Source: Leptospira kirschneri serovar Cynopteri str. 3522 CT (GTDB lineage: Bacteria > Spirochaetota > Leptospiria > Leptospirales > Leptospiraceae). Taken from it: a stretch of DNA of 64,000 nucleotides. Within the stretch, counting starts at the first letter, position 1, and every line of letters begins with the position of its first letter. The DNA lies in contig NZ_AHMN02000005.1 in assembly GCF_000243695.2 (NCBI RefSeq), forward strand, positions 471,501 through 535,500, written 5' to 3'. The position numbers and the translations under genes were made by a program. Shown here piece by piece: positions 63,895 to 64,000 of the stretch. The notes under the pieces were generated by a model. It saw only the letters and a list, made by a program, of their open reading frames with translations. It was not told where the DNA came from and made no database searches.

Positions 63895-64000
63895 CGTATT
63901 TTGACCTTTTCGTATGATTTTTTGAAATGTAAAAAAAGTCACAAACTCATCTCCATAATTTTCATCCAAGTTTTAGACGGCATACGTTCAGAATGTTAAG

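Overview
The window looks like part of the main chromosome of a pathogenic Leptospira (interrogans-type clade). The evidence is low GC content, long AT-rich intergenic gaps packed with degenerate dispersed repeats, frequent TTG/GTG starts, lipoproteins with loose spirochaetal lipoboxes, and a gene set that fits the genus: a mitochondrial-type EF-G, a 7TM cyclase-like protein, several cyclic-nucleotide-binding proteins and a FliG-like paralogue. This is a judgement from protein content and repeat style, not a database match. No prophage, CRISPR array, rRNA operon or intact transposase was seen. One tRNA gene (Arg, anticodon CCT) is present.

Layout. 1-9.4 kb: a GDPD lipoprotein, an eroded WGR/Imm11 immunity-type locus, a pntAB-pntB pair, queC and queD with a dead membrane-gene fragment between them, then a 1.2 kb repeat-rich gap. 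9.4-16.8 kb: a penicillin-acylase family protein, an acyltransferase-3, overlapping tlyA and polyprenyl synthase genes, and a quinone-oxidoreductase-like protein. 17.5-19.2 kb: an ArsR-SRPBCC fusion with a perfect palindrome over its start codon, followed by a small membrane protein and a secreted protein. 19.4-26 kb: sparse, with a thioredoxin-like protein, a UbiA-family prenyltransferase, two divergent XRE regulators and many repeats. 26-35.6 kb: trkH, fusA, a LysM/M23 protein, an amidohydrolase, two overlapping cyclic-nucleotide-binding genes, tRNA-Arg and prmC. 36-47 kb: lipoproteins, an NRDE protein, an OmpA-type protein, a NUDIX hydrolase overlapping cstA, a J-domain/CBS pair and a crotonyl-CoA carboxylase/reductase-like gene. 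47.7-55.6 kb: an SbcD/SbcC-like (YhaO/YhaN) pair, an RNA uracil methyltransferase, an ankyrin protein and a degenerate 7TM cyclase. 56-64 kb: a short FliG-like protein, a frameshifted DUF2071 gene, an SBBP-repeat lipoprotein, an AlkA-type glycosylase, a two-domain cNMP-binding protein and a TPR protein.

Three things stand out. First, a family of about 150-290 bp structured repeats (family A here) carries several hairpins whose paired arms change together between copies, which is evidence that the fold is maintained. Second, eleven near-complete, roughly 86-99 bp TA-flanked MITE-like elements share GAGTTGTTGAAAAAT inverted ends and are scattered over the window. Third, the cyclic-nucleotide signalling parts are unusual: the adjacent genes at 32.3 and 33.3 kb together match, domain for domain, the single 405-residue protein at 62-63 kb, while the cyclase at 53.5 kb has lost both metal-binding aspartates and two further catalytic residues.

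Limits: everything was read by eye without searches. Family assignments rest on recognised motifs, and start codons are chosen from ribosome-binding sites and signal peptides.
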